DNA of 64,000 nt, taken from Rahnella bonaserana (GTDB lineage Bacteria; Pseudomonadota; Gammaproteobacteria; Enterobacterales; Enterobacteriaceae). Position 1 is the first letter of the stretch. Each line of letters starts with the position of its first letter. The stretch covers positions 558,001 through 622,000 of the forward strand of contig NZ_JAFMOW010000068.1 of assembly GCF_019049675.1 (NCBI RefSeq), in the 5' to 3' direction. The notes below the pieces were generated by a model that saw nothing but the letters and a program-made list of their open reading frames with translations, was not told where the DNA came from and did no database searches. Shown piece after piece: positions 24,898 through 34,592 of the stretch. The translations under genes were made by a program, and so were the position numbers.

Positions 24898-25647
24898 TCA
24901 TTTTGCTGGCAACCCCAAATCCGGATCACACCGCATACGATCCCAGCCGGTGTAATTTTTCACCTCAGGCACTTTGTTGGGGATGTTCTGGAAATTGGCT
25001 CTGTAAGTATCGATGGTCCAGTGTTTTGGTCCGGCGAATGAGTTCCACGAAACGTATTCATTGCCCCATTTACCGCCGCCATATCCGGGGCGGATATGAT
25101 GGGTTTGCATCTGTCCACGGCTGTTTGCAACGGTATAATCAATGCCACTTCCACCGGGTTCAAGCCGGGGATCGTCAAAGGGCTTTGAACTCATATAAAG
25201 ATCGCCCTGTTTGGTCAGCACATAGCCCTGATCGTTGACGACGGTGATGGATTCAATTTCTTCGCGTTGCGGGCCATCAGCTCCGTACTGGACTGCGCCG
25301 GAGCCGGGGGCGAAACGTGATCCCTCCCATGTGCGGCCATAATCTTTTGAAATCAAGAAACCAGACAAGTCATCCCAGGGAATCGCAATGTATTTTTCAG
25401 AGGGATGGACAAATTTAAAAAATGAAATCCGAAATATTGGGTTGTCACGATGGACCACTTCAGTCCGTATATTTCTTGTTATGTCGATGTACCACAACGC
25501 GCCTTCGCAATGATTTCCTTCCAGTTCGAGATAACGGTGAGCGTCAAACCGGTAGACGATTTGCGTGGGTGGGGCTGCGGCCGCTGTATCACAAGCCGTC
25601 ATCACTAATAGACCAGACAGGATGAACAGATTTTGGGAGAGCTTCAT
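24898..25647 (-). CDS. Tli3-like T6SS immunity lipoprotein, copy 2
   Basis: A 249-residue lipoprotein. Its signal ends VMTAC, with cysteine 19 expected to carry lipid, and the residue after it is Asp. In E. coli Asp at +2 favours retention in the inner membrane. The protein resembles Tli3, the immunity protein against the Tle3 phospholipase. Its last 35 residues and a long central block are nearly identical to the copy just upstream, while the N-terminal third and a short stretch near residue 205 differ. The start overlaps the first copy by four bases (ATGA), so both are co-translated with the effector gene. Confidence 0.78.
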   Translation of the reverse strand: MKLSQNLFILSGLLVMTACDTAAAAPPTQIVYRFDAHRYLELEGNHCEGALWYIDITRNIRTEVVHRDNPIFRISFFKFVHPSEKYIAIPWDDLSGFLISKDYGRTWEGSRFAPGSGAVQYGADGPQREEIESITVVNDQGYVLTKQGDLYMSSKPFDDPRLEPGGSGIDYTVANSRGQMQTHHIRPGYGGGKWGNEYVSWNSFAGPKHWTIDTYRANFQNIPNKVPEVKNYTGWDRMRCDPDLGLPAK

Positions 25648-26390
25648 TTTGCTGGCAACCCCAAATCCGGATCACACCGCATACGATCCCAGCCGGTGTA
25701 ATTTTTCACCTCAGGCACTTTGTTGGGGATGTTCTGGAAATTCGTTCGGTAAGCGAAAATGGTTCTGGGTGGTGTACCCTGCAATGAATTCCATGAAACA
25801 TAATTTTCACCCCATTTTCCACCCCCATATCCTGGCCTGATATGATTAGTTTGAGCCTGCCCGCGGCTGTTGGTGAATGTATAATCAATGCCACTTCCAC
25901 CGGGTTCAAGCCGTGGGTCATCAAAGGGCTTTGAACTCATATAAAGGTCGCCCTGTTTGGTCAGCACATAGCCCTGATCGTTGACGACAGTGATGGATTC
26001 AATTTCTTCGCGTTGCGGGCCATCAGCTCCGTACTGGACTGCGCCGGTGCCGGGGGCGAAACGTGCCGCATCCCATGTGTGACCAAAGTCCTTTGAAATA
26101 GCGAAGCCCCCAGATTCATAAGATGGTATTGCAATATAACGTTGCGAAGGATGAGTAAATTTAGGGATGAAGATTCTGTAGCCAGTGTCAACATCATAAA
26201 TCTGGTGTTGAATACCCCTTTGAGAATCTATATAGCGCAAGCCACCCTGGCAGTGGTATCCCGTTAATTCCAGATAACGGTGGTCATCAAACCGATAAAC
26301 AACCTGTGTTGGCGGAGTTGTCGGTGTTGCATCACAGCCTGTTATTGAACTGATAGCCAGCATTAACTCCCATACTTTTAATCGCTTCAT
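25644..26390 (-). CDS. Tli3-like T6SS immunity lipoprotein, copy 1
   Basis: A 248-residue lipoprotein with lipobox ITGC followed by Asp. ATG 26390 was chosen because GGAAA lies just upstream and the signal peptide then starts correctly; a longer frame would overlap the effector gene. It begins ten bases after the effector stop, the usual order for a toxin-immunity pair. Shared blocks with copy 2 include GAVQYGADGPQREEIESITV and the C-terminal KNYTGWDRMRCDPDLGLPAK. It should neutralise the Tle3-like lipase in the periplasm. The Tli3 assignment rests on resemblance and on the neighbour. Confidence 0.8.
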   Translation of the reverse strand: MKRLKVWELMLAISSITGCDATPTTPPTQVVYRFDDHRYLELTGYHCQGGLRYIDSQRGIQHQIYDVDTGYRIFIPKFTHPSQRYIAIPSYESGGFAISKDFGHTWDAARFAPGTGAVQYGADGPQREEIESITVVNDQGYVLTKQGDLYMSSKPFDDPRLEPGGSGIDYTFTNSRGQAQTNHIRPGYGGGKWGENYVSWNSLQGTPPRTIFAYRTNFQNIPNKVPEVKNYTGWDRMRCDPDLGLPAK

Positions 26391-26400
26391 TATTATTTCC

Positions 26401-28485
26401 CTATACAAGCAAAGGTTTTGGCATTTCCCATTGCAATACATTGGTAGTCCCCGTACAGAGAACATTGGGTTTTTCCCGGGCTCCGTAGTCATTCATTACA
26501 CCAAGTTCACCAAGTGGCATACCCTTAGGGAGTTCCGGGTGATTCATAAATTTTTTTATATCATCGAAGGGTAAAAGCCCATCCCGATAATAAGCCTTCA
26601 CATTGGGATCCGGATTCATTTCACGACGCCAGTCAGCTTTTAATAACAATCCTTCCCAGAACTCCTGATATTCAAATGCCTGACATTGCCCGATGGCCAG
26701 ATCAAACGCGGTAGATTTCTGCGCCACTTCAATATTGGTTACAATGGAGGAGTGCTGACTGAACGTGGTATCCATTTTTATTGCACGGTCCAGTTCTTTA
26801 TCTGTCATCCGGCGTAACAGTACAAGCTGGCGGAAATAACCATTAAGTTCATGATAAATACCGCTGACAATATCCCAGGGATATTGGCTTCTCAGCTCTT
26901 CCAGCTGGGCTTCATTCAGCGCCACACCATTATCCAGATATTGAAATTGTGCGGAGGCGGGTACATCAATACATTCGGCAGGGAACCGTTCAGCTTTCAT
27001 CGCGGATTTAGCAATTTTAGGATCGTTACCGCTCAGTGCCGCCTTATAACCTTTGCCCTGTGCCATCAGCTTAAAGACAAACGGATCGGGTAAAACCGGG
27101 GCATTGACGGTGACGTCGGTAAATGAATAACCGGTATCTGCGGAATCATCAGATTGACGCGCAGGCATCTCAAAATGAAACGCTGTCTTATCGCCCACGA
27201 CGACGTCTTTACAGAAAACACGCTGATAGAGGTTATCGCCTGACTGAGCTTTGATTTTGTCAGGGATCCCACGCCAGCCGAATCCCTGAATGGGTGACAT
27301 GGACACGACCTGATCGTTAGGGCAGAAATAGTTATATACCTTGCCGAAATTATTGCGGTTATAAAGCGGGTCGTTCCACAGTGATTTATTTAATGAAATA
27401 CAGCCGATGTCGTGCAATTGCTGAAGATAGGCACTGTCATGAGAGGTTGCTCCCGGCTGGTACAGAGGGTTCTGTGACATAAGCCGGCAAAAATTGCTCA
27501 GCGTTTTTTGCCGTCCCTGACGGGTTTGCTGATTTCCGGGCATGGCGTTTTCCAGCCAGCGGTTCTCCAGCGCATAGGGTGAATGATTGAGTACTACGCA
27601 GTCGGCAGGCGCTGCGCCTTCAGCCTGCACCCACATATTGGCCAGCATGGTAATAATCGTGCCCTGACTGTGGGCAACAATATTAATTGTGTCATTCTGG
27701 GTTAACGGATTTTGTCTTATATCTAAAATCAGATCGGCCAGGCGGCGTGCGGCATAAGCCTGATAAATCCGGTGCGGATTTTCATAAATCGGATGACTCC
27801 AGTCACCGTGATTTTCGAGATCACTGCGGGATTTGAATAACCCGACGGCTTCTAAAATACGGCCGGATGCACCGGGACCAAACATATCAGGAATGCAGGT
27901 GGTGGCATTTGCAAAAGTGCCGCCGCCTTTGGCGGATGTCAGATCAAGCCAGTTATTGAGATTGTCGATATTCTGGTTGTCGTGTTGTCGAATTTTGACT
28001 GCGTCATTTTCACGGTAGGTATCGTAAGGCAGGTCAGCGTTATTATATTTTTCGAGTAAGTCTTTTCGGTATTGCTTCTGATCCTGCTCCCAGGTTTCAT
28101 GGTCGACCGGTTTATAACCCCAGTAAAACGGGATCACCGGTGAGCGGTTAGCGACCCCGATACAGGTGTGATCCTGCACGCTACAGGTGAGCTTCGCGAC
28201 ATTGTCATCGGCGTCGGAAATCATGAATTCGTGCGTTTTCCATTCATGCGGATGAAGATCCTGACGCCCCAGCCGGGTATTCAGCCCGGCACAGATGCCG
28301 GTATCCTGATCCTGGTAAGCCTCACCGACATCATTCACGCCGTGAACCAGAATCACAATGCAAGGAAGCGGGCGCATAACGGCACAGTTTTGAATTGTCA
28401 TTGCGCCTGCACTGACAGGGCGACAAATATCATCCTCTGATAAAAACTTTGGATTGCGAATATTTTTGTGAATCATTTCACTCAT
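26401..28485 (-). CDS. Tle3-like T6SS phospholipase effector
   Basis: A 694-residue alpha/beta-hydrolase. The oxyanion region VILVHGVND is at about residues 44-52. The nucleophile elbow AHSQGT places the catalytic serine at 273, and PNDQVV offers an acid at Asp391. The C-terminal half resembles the DUF3274 region of Tle3 effectors. There is no signal peptide, as expected for a protein loaded onto a type VI spike and delivered to the periplasm of a rival cell. No vgrG, PAAR, hcp or adaptor gene lies in the window, so it is an orphan effector here. The gene is AT-richer than its neighbours (sampled lines 40-43% GC against about 60% in hrpA), which suggests transfer. Confidence 0.82.
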   Translation of the reverse strand: MSEMIHKNIRNPKFLSEDDICRPVSAGAMTIQNCAVMRPLPCIVILVHGVNDVGEAYQDQDTGICAGLNTRLGRQDLHPHEWKTHEFMISDADDNVAKLTCSVQDHTCIGVANRSPVIPFYWGYKPVDHETWEQDQKQYRKDLLEKYNNADLPYDTYRENDAVKIRQHDNQNIDNLNNWLDLTSAKGGGTFANATTCIPDMFGPGASGRILEAVGLFKSRSDLENHGDWSHPIYENPHRIYQAYAARRLADLILDIRQNPLTQNDTINIVAHSQGTIITMLANMWVQAEGAAPADCVVLNHSPYALENRWLENAMPGNQQTRQGRQKTLSNFCRLMSQNPLYQPGATSHDSAYLQQLHDIGCISLNKSLWNDPLYNRNNFGKVYNYFCPNDQVVSMSPIQGFGWRGIPDKIKAQSGDNLYQRVFCKDVVVGDKTAFHFEMPARQSDDSADTGYSFTDVTVNAPVLPDPFVFKLMAQGKGYKAALSGNDPKIAKSAMKAERFPAECIDVPASAQFQYLDNGVALNEAQLEELRSQYPWDIVSGIYHELNGYFRQLVLLRRMTDKELDRAIKMDTTFSQHSSIVTNIEVAQKSTAFDLAIGQCQAFEYQEFWEGLLLKADWRREMNPDPNVKAYYRDGLLPFDDIKKFMNHPELPKGMPLGELGVMNDYGAREKPNVLCTGTTNVLQWEMPKPLLV

Positions 28486-28587
28486 CGTTTAACTCCATCT
28501 AAACAGCAGTTTGAATAACTATTCCCTATAAGTAATTTCAATAATAATTTTGTTAAAACAATAAATTAACGGTGTGAGTCTACCACG

Positions 28588-29610
28588 TCAGCGCGGTTTA
28601 AGATAAGGTCCGCTCGTCACTGATTCCCGCAAAATAAGTTCTGATACAAACTTATTCTGGTCGGACAAATAGCCGCCATCGAGCATGGAAATAATCTGGC
28701 TGATGACTTCGCTGACCATATCGCTGACCGGATCTTTCACGCTCGACAGCGCCGGAATAAGAAACGGCGCGGTCGGGATATTATCAAACCCGATCACCGA
28801 AACATCGGCAGGGACGGCAATTCCGGCCTCGTTCAGTTTCTTCATCGCGCCGATCGCCATGTCATCGTTACTGGCCAGAATGGCGCTGAACGTCTGACCG
28901 CCCGCAAGCAGGGCTTCCACGGCGGCGGCTCCGCTGGCGGGTGTCCATTTTCCGGGAATAATCAGCGCATCATTTACCGGTAAACCGGCTGCCGACAGCG
29001 CCTCTTTATAACCTGACAGGCGTTCAATCGCGGTCGGGGAATCCATCGAGCCGGTGATAAAAGCAATATTACGATGACCACGCTCAATCAGTGCTCTGGT
29101 GGACTGAAGACCTGAACCTTTGTGATCGCAATAAATACAGTGGCTCTGATGTTTTCGTAATTTACGGTTCACTACCATTACCGGCTTATTATATTTATCG
29201 ATGATGTCATCCATTTCATCGACAGATAAAAAGCGCGGATAAATAATAATTCCGTCGCAGCGCAAATCATGCAGAAACTGAATGGCTTCACGTTCTTCTT
29301 CAGCGCTGTGTTTGCCATCGACCAGGATCAGCTGACGTCCGTTGGCATCGAGTTTTTTGGCGGCCTGTGAGATTAACTCACTGAAATAATTGCCGTTATA
29401 CAGGGTATTGGTGACCACCAGTCCGATGCACATTGACTTGCTGGTTGCCAGATTTCGTGCCAGCAGATTCGGCCTGTAGCCGGCTTCTTCAATCGCTTTA
29501 AACACCTGATCTTTGGTTTCCTGGCTCACATATCCCTTACCGGAAAGCACTCGGGAAACGGTGGCTTTGGAAACTCCTGCTTTATTAGCCACGTCCTGCA
29601 TTGTTGACAT
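28588..29610 (-). CDS. ascG: LacI-family repressor AscG
   Basis: A 340-residue LacI-type regulator very similar to E. coli AscG. The helix-turn-helix VANKAGVSKATVSRVLSGKG is at the N-terminus, and the sugar-binding domain keeps strings such as LVVTNTLYNGNYFSEL, CDGIIIYPRFLSVDE and GSMDSPTAIERL. ATG 29610 gives MSTMQDVA, matching the E. coli N-terminus; a GTG three codons earlier is less likely. It is divergent from ascF and should repress ascFB until a beta-glucoside inducer is present. Confidence 0.92.
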   Translation of the reverse strand: MSTMQDVANKAGVSKATVSRVLSGKGYVSQETKDQVFKAIEEAGYRPNLLARNLATSKSMCIGLVVTNTLYNGNYFSELISQAAKKLDANGRQLILVDGKHSAEEEREAIQFLHDLRCDGIIIYPRFLSVDEMDDIIDKYNKPVMVVNRKLRKHQSHCIYCDHKGSGLQSTRALIERGHRNIAFITGSMDSPTAIERLSGYKEALSAAGLPVNDALIIPGKWTPASGAAAVEALLAGGQTFSAILASNDDMAIGAMKKLNEAGIAVPADVSVIGFDNIPTAPFLIPALSSVKDPVSDMVSEVISQIISMLDGGYLSDQNKFVSELILRESVTSGPYLKPR

Positions 29611-29772
29611 CAGCCGCACCCAAAAAAAGAAAAATTATCTGCCATTCTACACATTCCCTGCGTTTTGCGATGAATTCAGCCCGGCTGAACGTCAGCGGGA
29701 GATCGCCATCACAAAAATAAAACAGCGTTGCAGATTTTTATTGAAGTCATGAATAGAACTGCACATTCTCGT

Positions 29773-29845
29773 ATGAAACCGGTTACCTACCGTTTCACAG
29801 CATTACACAAAAAAGCATAACGTTTCAAAAAAAAGCGGTTTCCCA
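29773..29845. promoter_or_regulatory. Candidate AscG operator region between ascG and ascF
   Basis: Several GAAAC/GTTTC half-sites cluster here: TGAAACCGGTTACC at 29773-29786, ACCGTTTCAC at 29789-29798, and AACGTTTCA with GCGGTTTCCC downstream. LacI-family proteins bind such GAAAC-centred palindromes, and the stretch lies in the divergent promoter region. The exact centres are not certain. Confidence 0.5.
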
Positions 29846-29903
29846 GAGGCCAGGGCTTCTGAAGAACATTCATAACCCTATGAATCCGAGAGAGTTGTTA
29901 CTC

Positions 29904-31373
29904 ATGTCTAAAAATTTTGCAGCAATATCACAGTCGATCGTCGCGGCAATCGGTGGGGCAGAGAACGTAGCCGCAGTGACGCACTGCATGACACGTCTGC
30001 GCTTCGTGCTGAATGACGAATCTGCCGTTGATACCGCCACGCTGAAAGCCATTACCGGCGTGATGGGTGTGGTGCGCAATGAAAAACAGTGCCAGGTGAT
30101 CATCGGTAATAACGTTTCTCAGGCCTACGCTGAAGTGCTGAAATTGCTGCCGGACGGCTTTGCAGCGGCCAGTGATGACGCGCCGGCCAAAGGCAAAATC
30201 ACGCTCAAACGCATTGGCTCCGGCATTCTTGATGCACTGATCGGCACCATGTCACCGCTGATCCCGGCGATTATCGGTGGCTCGATGGTGAAACTGCTGG
30301 CGATGATCCTGGATATGACCGGTGTGTTCGACAAGGGGGCATCGACGCTGATTATCCTCAACACCATCGGCGACGGGGCGTTCTTCTTCCTGCCGGTGAT
30401 GGTAGCGGCATCGGCGGCGGTAAAATTTAAAACCAATATGTCGCTGGCGATTGCTATTGCCGGGATCCTCGTCCATCCGGCCTTTATCGATTTAATGGCG
30501 AAAGCCGCGCAGGGGCAGAAAGTCGAATTTATCGGTATTTCGGTGACGGCGGTGAAATACACTTACACGGTTATTCCCGCGTTATGCATGACCTGGCTGC
30601 TGTCGTACATCGAAAAATGGGTTGATCGTATCACGCCGGTAGTGACCAAAAACTTCCTCAAACCGATGCTGATCATGCTGATTGCGGCACCGATTGCCAT
30701 CATGCTGATTGGCCCGCTGGGTATCTGGATCGGTACCGGGATTTCAGCGGTGGTGTATACCGTTCACAGTTATCTGGGCTGGCTTTCGGTCGCCATTATG
30801 GGCGCGGCCTGGCCGCTGCTGGTGATGACCGGCATGCACCGCGTGTTCACGCCAACCATTATTCAGACCATCGCTGAAACCGGTAAAGAGGGCATGGTGA
30901 TGCCATCAGAAATTGGCGCGAACCTGTCGCTGGGCGGTTCTTCGCTGGCGGTGGCCTGGCGGACCAAAAACCCTGAACTGCGTCAGACCGCACTGGCCGC
31001 AGCGGCGTCGGCGATTGTTGCCGGGATTTCAGAACCCGCGCTTTACGGCGTGGCGCTGCGCCTGAAACGTCCGCTGATCGCCTGTTTAATCAGTGGTTTC
31101 ATTTGCGGCGGTGTGGCCGGATTAGGCGGACTTGCCAGCCATTCGATGGCGTCACCGGGGCTGTTTACCAGCGTACAGTTCTTTGACCCGTCGAACCCGA
31201 TGAGCATCGTCTGGGTAGCGGGTGTAATGATCCTCGCGGTGGTGATTTCCTTCTTCACCACGCTGTTACTTGGATTTGAAGATATTCCGGTGGAAACCGT
31301 GGTGCCAAAAAATATAGCACCTGAATCAACGGCTTCCGCCGCCTTTGCGGTTTCGCAGAGCGCAGTTAAATAA
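29904..31373 (+). CDS. ascF: PTS beta-glucoside-specific IIBC component AscF
   Basis: A 489-residue phosphotransferase component; E. coli AscF is 485. The IIB domain is N-terminal with its phospho-cysteine in THCMTRLRF (about residue 28). The IIC membrane domain follows from about residue 100, including the sugar-site region GMHRVFTPTIIQTIAETGKEG. No IIA domain is fused, so it depends on IIA-Glc or another IIA. ATG 29904 (MSKNFAAISQ) is preferred; an ATG 24 bases earlier is in frame. It imports and phosphorylates arbutin-, salicin- or cellobiose-type sugars. Confidence 0.92.
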   Translation: MSKNFAAISQSIVAAIGGAENVAAVTHCMTRLRFVLNDESAVDTATLKAITGVMGVVRNEKQCQVIIGNNVSQAYAEVLKLLPDGFAAASDDAPAKGKITLKRIGSGILDALIGTMSPLIPAIIGGSMVKLLAMILDMTGVFDKGASTLIILNTIGDGAFFFLPVMVAASAAVKFKTNMSLAIAIAGILVHPAFIDLMAKAAQGQKVEFIGISVTAVKYTYTVIPALCMTWLLSYIEKWVDRITPVVTKNFLKPMLIMLIAAPIAIMLIGPLGIWIGTGISAVVYTVHSYLGWLSVAIMGAAWPLLVMTGMHRVFTPTIIQTIAETGKEGMVMPSEIGANLSLGGSSLAVAWRTKNPELRQTALAAAASAIVAGISEPALYGVALRLKRPLIACLISGFICGGVAGLGGLASHSMASPGLFTSVQFFDPSNPMSIVWVAGVMILAVVISFFTTLLLGFEDIPVETVVPKNIAPESTASAAFAVSQSAVK

Positions 31374-31378
31374 ATTAA

Positions 31379-32824
<1,446 letters not shown>

Positions 32825-32830
32825 TTGTGC

Positions 32831-32868
32831 AAAGGGGAATATCTGCATATCAGATATTCCCTTTAATC
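32831..32868 (+). terminator. Terminator after ascB
   Basis: AAAGGGGAATATCTG and CAGATATTCCCTTT form a long hairpin with a five-base loop and one bulge, within 10 bases of the ascB stop. The T run is short, but it is the only strong structure before the next gene. The rest of the gap to 33193 is AT-rich and holds a 16-base palindrome at 33128. Confidence 0.65.
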
Positions 32869-33127
32869 GGAACGCATTAATTATTCATCTTATTTACGGA
32901 GTTCATTTTCGTCATTATTGATGGTGATTAATATTATTATTTCCCGTAACAAACATGAAATATAATTATCCCATTGTATCTAATCTGATTTTTCTCTTTC
33001 CAGTTTATCCATTCTCTCTGTTTTAATTTCTTACTTCGTCACTGCATTAACATTTCCTGATGGCTTCGCAAATCAGGTAAAAAGAGTGTGATCTTAACTC
33101 CATAACCTGAGCAAGTAATTTGCAGCC

Positions 33128-33143
33128 ATTCTCTGCAGAGAAT
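33128..33143. promoter_or_regulatory. Perfect palindrome upstream of the GH5-like gene
   Basis: ATTCTCTGCAGAGAAT is a perfect 16-base palindrome 51 bases upstream of the start at 33194. It could be an operator for the hydrolase gene; no protein can be assigned. Confidence 0.35.
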
Positions 33144-33193
33144 AAAAGACAGCTAAACATGTCATTTAATGCAGTTAATATCAGGAGTGATGA

Positions 33194-34273
33194 ATGAAAC
33201 AGCAGTGGAGCAGGGAGCAGGCATCCGCGTGGAGCCAGCAACAAGGCTGGATTTGTGGATTTAACTATCTGCCACGTACGGCGGTGAACTGGACGGAACT
33301 CTGGCAGCGCGACACTTTTGATGCGCCAACTATCGATCAGGAACTCGGCTGGGCGCATGAGGCAGGTTACAACCAGCTGCGGATCAATCTGCCGTTTATT
33401 GTCTGGCAGGATGACCGCGACGGCCTGCTGGCGCGCATTGACGAGTTTCTGGCGATTGCCGCCCGTCATCAGATTAACGTGATGCTGACGCTGATGGATG
33501 ACTGCGGGTTCTCCGGTGACGAACCGTTCCCCGGACCGCAAAAAGCGCCGGAACCGGGTAAACATAACAGCCAGGCGGCAGCCAGTCCGGGGCGCGATGT
33601 GGTGTGTAACCGCGATATGTGGCCGGAAGTGGAGCGTTATGTGCGCGATATTATCCGTTATTTCCGCACCGATAAACGTATCGCCATCTGGGATTTATAT
33701 AATGAGCCGGGTAACCGTGGCACCTTCGCCACCGGGCTTGAGGAAGTGCTGTACGACGAAAAACTCGAAGTCTTTGCGCTGGAACTGATGCAAAAGGCGT
33801 TTGTCTGGGCGCGGGAGGAAGATCCACAACAGCCGCTGACTGTCTGTGCCTGGCATGTCTCGCAGGATCCTGATGAACCGGAAAGCGAGTTCTTCACCCA
33901 TCCCATTGATGTCGAGGCAGCAAAACTTTCCGATATCATCAGTTTCCACGCCTACGTCGCCACGCCGAAACTTTTGCAGGCGCTGCGTTTCTGGCAGAAA
34001 TACGACCGTCCGGTGCTGTGTACGGAATGGCTGGCGCGCCACGTCGGCAGCGTGTTTGAGGAACAACTGCCGCTGTTCAGCGCATTCAATGCGGGCTGTT
34101 ATCAGTGGGGATTAGTACGCGGTAAAACGCAGACCACGCTGCCGTGGCCCTCAGTGCGTAAAGGCAATCAAGATTATGCGCATCTGTGGTTTCATGATGT
34201 GCTGGATGAATATGGCATTCCGTTCCGTCGTGCTGAAATGGATCTGGTCCGCCGTTTAACACGAATGAAATAA
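33194..34273 (+). CDS. Cytosolic GH5-like glycoside hydrolase
   Basis: A 359-residue TIM-barrel hydrolase of the cellulase (GH5 clan A) type. The acid/base glutamate is expected at 171 (LYNEPGN) and the nucleophile at 278 (LCTEWLAR). No signal peptide is present, so it must act inside the cell. This is unusual for cellulase relatives and fits a beta-mannosidase, glucosidase or short-oligosaccharide hydrolase. AGGAG lies just before ATG 33194. It follows the asc operon but beyond a terminator and an AT-rich gap, so it is probably a separate unit with a related substrate. Confidence 0.82.
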   Translation: MKQQWSREQASAWSQQQGWICGFNYLPRTAVNWTELWQRDTFDAPTIDQELGWAHEAGYNQLRINLPFIVWQDDRDGLLARIDEFLAIAARHQINVMLTLMDDCGFSGDEPFPGPQKAPEPGKHNSQAAASPGRDVVCNRDMWPEVERYVRDIIRYFRTDKRIAIWDLYNEPGNRGTFATGLEEVLYDEKLEVFALELMQKAFVWAREEDPQQPLTVCAWHVSQDPDEPESEFFTHPIDVEAAKLSDIISFHAYVATPKLLQALRFWQKYDRPVLCTEWLARHVGSVFEEQLPLFSAFNAGCYQWGLVRGKTQTTLPWPSVRKGNQDYAHLWFHDVLDEYGIPFRRAEMDLVRRLTRMK

Positions 34274-34373
34274 CGCTCAGGGTAGTGATTTATACACTGC
34301 GTTAAGTTCTTCAACAGGCGATACGCGTCTTATGTCTGGTCTGGTCATTGCTATCGCTTAATGCAGAAATTAT

Positions 34374-34399
34374 AAAAAAAAGCCTTCGCGAGCGAAGGC
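34374..34399 (-). terminator. Second minus-strand terminator downstream of nifJ
   Basis: On the minus strand GCCTTCGC and GCGAAGGC form a tight hairpin followed by eight T. It lies about 155 bases beyond the nifJ terminator, so it must end another minus-strand transcript or back up nifJ termination. Confidence 0.8.
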
Positions 34400-34540
34400 C
34401 AGTGAATCATCACTAAAATTTAGTTTTGGAACGAGAGTCGTGCTCCCGGAACGATGTTAGTACCCTTTAGGAATTTGGCCTGAGAAATCGCGTTATGTAA
34501 TTAAAGAAAGTTTACCTGTGATTTCCGCAAAACTCGCACA
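34382..34540 (-). ncRNA. Candidate small RNA between the nifJ terminator and a second terminator
   Basis: No reading frame on the minus strand looks real here, yet the stretch ends in a strong terminator at 34374-34399. A seven-base stem ACCTGTG/CACAGGT (within about 34513-34542) and a small AGTGA/TCACT hairpin just before the terminator also occur. In E. coli the region next to ydbK holds the sRNA MicC, but this sequence does not resemble MicC and runs the other way relative to nifJ. The promoter is not clear; treat as a candidate only. Confidence 0.3.
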
Positions 34541-34554
34541 GGTCGCTTTACGAT

Positions 34555-34580
34555 GAAAAAAGCCGCCCGGTAAGGGCGGC
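34555..34580 (-). terminator. Rho-independent terminator of nifJ
   Basis: On the minus strand GCCGCCC and GGGCGGC around a five-base loop are followed by six T, 13 bases after the nifJ stop. Confidence 0.88.
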
Positions 34581-34592
34581 CGCGCTTCAGTT

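Noticed and set aside
34274-34592. MicC sRNA and ompN, which lie near ydbK in E. coli
   Set aside because: No porin gene and no MicC-like sequence are seen. The terminator here belongs to the other strand relative to MicC.
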